Shown here in pieces: positions 61,215-64,000 of a stretch of 64,000 bases of DNA. The stretch comes from CAYORM01 sp964406375 (GTDB lineage Bacteria > Pseudomonadota > Alphaproteobacteria > DSM-16000 > Inquilinaceae), in the NCBI GenBank assembly GCA_964406375.1, contig CAYORM010000004.1, positions 1-64,000 of the forward strand. Reading direction: 5' to 3'. Position 1 is the first letter of the stretch. Every line of letters begins with the position of its first letter. A program made the translations under genes and the position numbers. Below the pieces are notes generated by a model, which worked only from the letters and a program-made list of their open reading frames with translations, ran no database searches and was not told where the DNA came from.

Positions 61215-62336
61215 TCAGGCGGTGACCGGGCAGATGGCGGACAGGCGGTAGCCGGTCACGACGCGGTAGTGGCCGGCGAGCGCCGCATCGAGCGCCGCAT
61301 CGCCGGTGTCCACGCGCAGCGGCCGCCCCTGCAACGATGCGAGCTTGCCCGGCGTCGCGACGATGATCAGGGCCTCGCGCCCGAGCCGTCGCAGCAGCGC
61401 CGGTGCGATCTGCTGATTGCCGCGTCCGAGGATGTGCCCCTGCCCGCCGATCGGGGTGACGACGATCGAGGCCGCCTGCCCCTCCGTCGCGGCAAGAAGG
61501 CCCGCCGCGTCGAGATCGCGGGCGATGATGCGCCCGTCGCGCAGCAGGTCGACACCTAGCAGTGTCTTCTCCTGGCCCAACCGCCGGGCGATGGCGCGCG
61601 TCGTCGTCCCCGGCCCGAGGATATAAAGCCGGCCGGGTGCGAGCGCGTCGACGACCTCTGCCGCGACAGCGTCGACGGCAGCGAGGTCACCGTTAACGCG
61701 GCCGGCCTTCACGCCCTGCGACAGCGCCCTGTCATAGGGCGCCGCCATGAAACCGTAGAGCTGCGCATTCACCGCCCCGGCGCGCCAGGCCGCCTCGTCG
61801 ATGTCCATCACCTCGACGGGCCGGACCGGCAGCCCGCGCCGAAGATGCTGCAGCACCAATTCGCCCGCTGCCCGCGGATTGGTCGCGAAGACGCCGGAAT
61901 GCATCTTCACCCCGGCCGGGATGCCGACGACCGGCACCGTCTCGCCGAGCGCAGCATAGAGGTCGCGTGCCGTACCGTCACCGCCGGCGAACAGCAGAAG
62001 GTCGACACCGGCCGCGGCGATGGCGGCGGCGGCGTTGCGGGTGTCCTCGGGGCCGGTCTCGCCGGCGCCGGCGGCAGCGGCCACGATCTCGGCCGGCAGG
62101 CCGCAGGCGGCGGCGATGTCGGCCCCCATGGCTCCCGCCGCCGTGACGATCCGCGGTGGCGGGCCGAGGCCGGCGGCGAGGATAGCAAGCGCCTCCCCCG
62201 CCCGCTTCCCCGCCGCCGGCACCGCGCCGCGCGCTCGGGCGGCAGCCAGAATCTCCGGCCCGTCGGTCCCCTTCAACCCCAAGGCGCCGCCGAGCCCGGC
62301 GACGGGATTGACGACGAGCCCGATGCGCGCGGCCAT
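61215..62336 (-). CDS. ATP-NAD kinase-fold protein
   Basis: A 373-residue member of the ATP-NAD kinase superfamily. GLVVNPVAGLGGALGLKGTD opens the fold, LLLFAGGDGTARDLYAAL carries the GGDG nucleotide site, and GIPAGVKMHSGVFATNP is characteristic of the AcoX-like branch rather than of housekeeping NAD kinase. GGQGHILGRGNQQIAPALLRR follows. The true phosphoryl acceptor of this branch is unknown to me. It is 11 bp downstream of the gcvPB-like gene on the same strand, so it is probably co-expressed with it, and it converges with dmfA2 (6 bp). Confidence 0.85.
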   Translation of the reverse strand: MAARIGLVVNPVAGLGGALGLKGTDGPEILAAARARGAVPAAGKRAGEALAILAAGLGPPPRIVTAAGAMGADIAAACGLPAEIVAAAAGAGETGPEDTRNAAAAIAAAGVDLLLFAGGDGTARDLYAALGETVPVVGIPAGVKMHSGVFATNPRAAGELVLQHLRRGLPVRPVEVMDIDEAAWRAGAVNAQLYGFMAAPYDRALSQGVKAGRVNGDLAAVDAVAAEVVDALAPGRLYILGPGTTTRAIARRLGQEKTLLGVDLLRDGRIIARDLDAAGLLAATEGQAASIVVTPIGGQGHILGRGNQQIAPALLRRLGREALIIVATPGKLASLQGRPLRVDTGDAALDAALAGHYRVVTGYRLSAICPVTA

Positions 62337-62347
62337 GCGAGCGCTCC

Positions 62348-63898
62348 TCAGCCTGCACCCCTCTTGCGGGCCCAGGCGCGCCAGGTGAAGGCCCAGCGCT
62401 CCGGATCATCGGCGGCACGCTCGTCGAGTTTGCCGACGGCCGCGCGATGCGGCGCCGTGCGCACGATCTCCGGCGTCGTATAGGCCTCCTCGACGATGCG
62501 GGCGAGGATCGCCACACATTCGTCGAGCTCGTCCAGCGTGTAGGACTCGCCCGGCTCGATGGTGAAGGGCTGCGGCACCAGCATCGGGACGTGGCTTTCC
62601 ATGTAGGGCTGCATCCCGAAATCGGCCATGCGGGCCTTCACCTCCGTGGAGGTGACGCCGGTCTCGGCATGCAGGCGCTCGAAGCTGTAGCGCACTTGCT
62701 CGAGCCGCCGCGCGGTGTTGGCCGGCCAGGGCACGTCGACGCCCCTCAGACGTGCCAGCGCCGCCTGGAGATAGTTGCTGTTCAGCACCGCGGTCTCGGC
62801 CACCGCGCGCAGCCCCTCGGCGCCGAGGCTCATCGCCCAGGCATAGGCCTTCACCACCGTCTGCACATTGCCGACGAAGCCGCGGATCCGGTCGATCGCG
62901 TCGGGTCGGTTGTCGTCGAGCCGGTAGCGCCCGTCCTCGAACCGCACGATCGGCGACGGCAGGAACCGGGCGAGCGACGCCTTGACGGCGACCGCGGCGC
63001 AACCCTGGCCGATCGAGCTGTGCGGCGCCGAGAAGGTCTTGTGCAGGTTGAACTGGCAGAGATCGAAACCGGCATCCCCGGCGCGCAGGATGCCCAGCAC
63101 GCCATTGCCGTTGGCTTGGTCGTAGCCGCACAGCCCGCCGGCCTGGTGCACCAGATCGACCATCTCGCGGATATGCGGATTGAAGATGCCGGTGTCCTCG
63201 GGATTGGCGAGCATCAGCCCGGCCGTCCGGTCGGACAGCGCCGCCCTCAGCGCGTCGAGGTCGGGATGGCCATTCGGCCCCGGCATCAGTGTCACCACCC
63301 GATAGCCGGCGACGGCGGGGGCCGCGGCATCGACCGGATGGGAGAAGGCGGTGGTGATCAGCTCGTCCCGCTTGTCCCCCTCGCCCCGCTCGGCGTGATA
63401 GGCGCGCATGATGCAGGCATTGGTGTAGATGCCCTGCGCGCCGCTGCCAGCCTGGAAGGTCACCTCGTCCATCCCGGCGATCTCCGCCATGATGCGGCCG
63501 AAGCGGTAGAGGATCTCCAGCGTGCCCTGCAGCGTCTCCGGATCCTGGTCGGGATGGCTGTCGACCAGCTGCGGCAGCCGCGCCACCGCCTCATTGACCT
63601 TGGGGCTGTACTTCATCGTACAGGTGCCGGTCATGTCCGGTGTGGCATCGACCCCCATGCACATCTGCGACAGCCGCACATAGTGGCGCAGCACGCGGGC
63701 CTGGGCGATCTCGGGCAGCGCCGGCGGCACGGCCCTGCGCAGCGCCGCCGGGATGCCGGCGAGCGGGTCGGGCACCGCCGCCCGGATCGCCTCCGACGGT
63801 TCGGGCGGCAGGATGCCGCGCTCACCCGGCGCATGGAGCTGGGTGATGACCGGCTCCGCCCAGCGGGCGGCGTGAAAGGCTTCGACGTTACGCCGCAT
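62348..63898 (-). CDS. gcvPB: Glycine dehydrogenase (decarboxylating) subunit 2-like protein, divergent
   Basis: A 516-residue PLP enzyme related to the P-protein beta chain. The PLP lysine is Lys287 in FNLHKTFSAPH. Key loops deviate: TGTCTMKYSPK instead of GSCTMKYNPK, ANPEDTGIFN instead of TNPNTLGLF, and SSIGQG instead of the GGGGPG loop after HKTFS-PH. So glycine cleavage is not certain; it may decarboxylate or rearrange another amino compound. It overlaps the gcvPA-like gene by 11 bp. No gcvT or gcvH gene is visible in the window. Confidence 0.85.
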   Translation of the reverse strand: MRRNVEAFHAARWAEPVITQLHAPGERGILPPEPSEAIRAAVPDPLAGIPAALRRAVPPALPEIAQARVLRHYVRLSQMCMGVDATPDMTGTCTMKYSPKVNEAVARLPQLVDSHPDQDPETLQGTLEILYRFGRIMAEIAGMDEVTFQAGSGAQGIYTNACIMRAYHAERGEGDKRDELITTAFSHPVDAAAPAVAGYRVVTLMPGPNGHPDLDALRAALSDRTAGLMLANPEDTGIFNPHIREMVDLVHQAGGLCGYDQANGNGVLGILRAGDAGFDLCQFNLHKTFSAPHSSIGQGCAAVAVKASLARFLPSPIVRFEDGRYRLDDNRPDAIDRIRGFVGNVQTVVKAYAWAMSLGAEGLRAVAETAVLNSNYLQAALARLRGVDVPWPANTARRLEQVRYSFERLHAETGVTSTEVKARMADFGMQPYMESHVPMLVPQPFTIEPGESYTLDELDECVAILARIVEEAYTTPEIVRTAPHRAAVGKLDERAADDPERWAFTWRAWARKRGAG

Positions 63899-64000
63899 GG
63901 ATCACCTCCTCGATCGCCGCGGCCAGCCGGTCGATCTCGTCCTGATCGTGGATCTCGGTCACGCAGTAGAGGGCGCAGCCGTCGAGCGCCGGGAAATCGG
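63888..64000 (-). CDS. gcvPA: Glycine dehydrogenase subunit 1-like protein, C-terminal end (cut by window end)
   Basis: The last 36 codons and TAA stop of a gene read from beyond the window. The peptide includes LDGCALYCVTEIHDQDEID and LAAAIEEVIHAA, which matches the C-terminus of GcvPA proteins (a CVTE..T..EID.L strand and helix). The stop (63890-63888) lies inside the start of the gcvPB-like gene, and its codons supply GAGGAGG as that gene's ribosome-binding site. The two form the usual PA-PB pair. Confidence 0.75.
   Translation of the reverse strand, partial: DFPALDGCALYCVTEIHDQDEIDRLAAAIEEVIHAA

Noticed and set aside
1..64000. Search by eye for IS elements, integrases, tRNA and rRNA genes
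   Set aside because: No transposase or integrase motifs, flanking direct repeats, or tRNA-like cloverleaf sequences were recognised. A tRNAscan or ISfinder run would be needed to exclude degenerate copies.

Overview
The window is GC-rich chromosomal DNA (G or C in almost every third codon position) from an alphaproteobacterium, most likely in the Rhodospirillales/Geminicoccales neighbourhood. The main evidence is the core block on the minus strand, rpoZ - rel - lepB - rnc - era - (MFS) - recO - parC, with a single RXKD-type Rel, a NYN-domain gene divergent from rpoZ, an aspartate/glutamate leucyltransferase gene close by, and ATGA or TGATG stop/start overlaps throughout. The lineage is inferred from gene content only. 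I see no IS elements, integrases, tRNA or rRNA genes, or CRISPR arrays.

Layout. (1) 1-4327: end of a PotABCD-type polyamine ABC transporter operon plus a nitrilase-family amidohydrolase. (2) 4337-7734: small genes (DUF599 membrane protein, ClpP-like protease with a poly-Asp N-terminus, DUF3297, GNAT) and agmatine deiminase. (3) 7735-17059: a spu/puu-like putrescine locus, read leftwards as glutamine-synthetase-like ligase, a 30-codon micro-ORF, omega-aminotransferase, then potF-potG-potH-potI and a good intrinsic terminator; a second glutamine-synthetase-like gene is divergent. (4) 17194-18097: Cache-domain and VOC proteins. (5) 18177-30998: an ectoine/hydroxyectoine uptake and catabolism island, read leftwards as ehuB-ehuC-ehuD-ehuA, FCD-GntR regulator, eutB, doeB/eutE, Lrp/AsnC regulator, aldehyde dehydrogenase, a PhyH dioxygenase that is not EctD-like, aminotransferase, eutC; the M24-fold hydrolase (doeA/eutD-like) is divergent. 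(6) 31009-39098: gamma-glutamyltransferase, then a sugar operon (xylulokinase-like kinase, GntR/UTRA regulator, SIS protein, binding protein, two permeases, no ATPase). (7) 39166-48085: penicillin acylase family protein, threonine ammonia-lyase, leucyltransferase, and a TRAP locus with two tandem binding-protein genes facing dctM/dctQ. (8) 48109-58369: the core block. (9) 58562-64000: two-subunit N,N-dimethylformamidase-like enzyme, an ATP-NAD-kinase-fold protein, and a divergent GcvPB/GcvPA pair cut by the window end.

Common theme. Much of the accessory content imports nitrogen-rich small molecules (polyamines, agmatine products, ectoines, amides) and feeds their nitrogen and carbon into central metabolism: amidases, deiminases, gamma-glutamyl ligases and hydrolase, PLP aminotransferases, an aldehyde dehydrogenase, threonine dehydratases and a glycine-decarboxylase-like pair. 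The ectoine island with its embedded dioxygenase, the micro-ORF in the polyamine locus, and the divergent GcvP pair beside a formamidase are the places where undescribed biology seems most likely.
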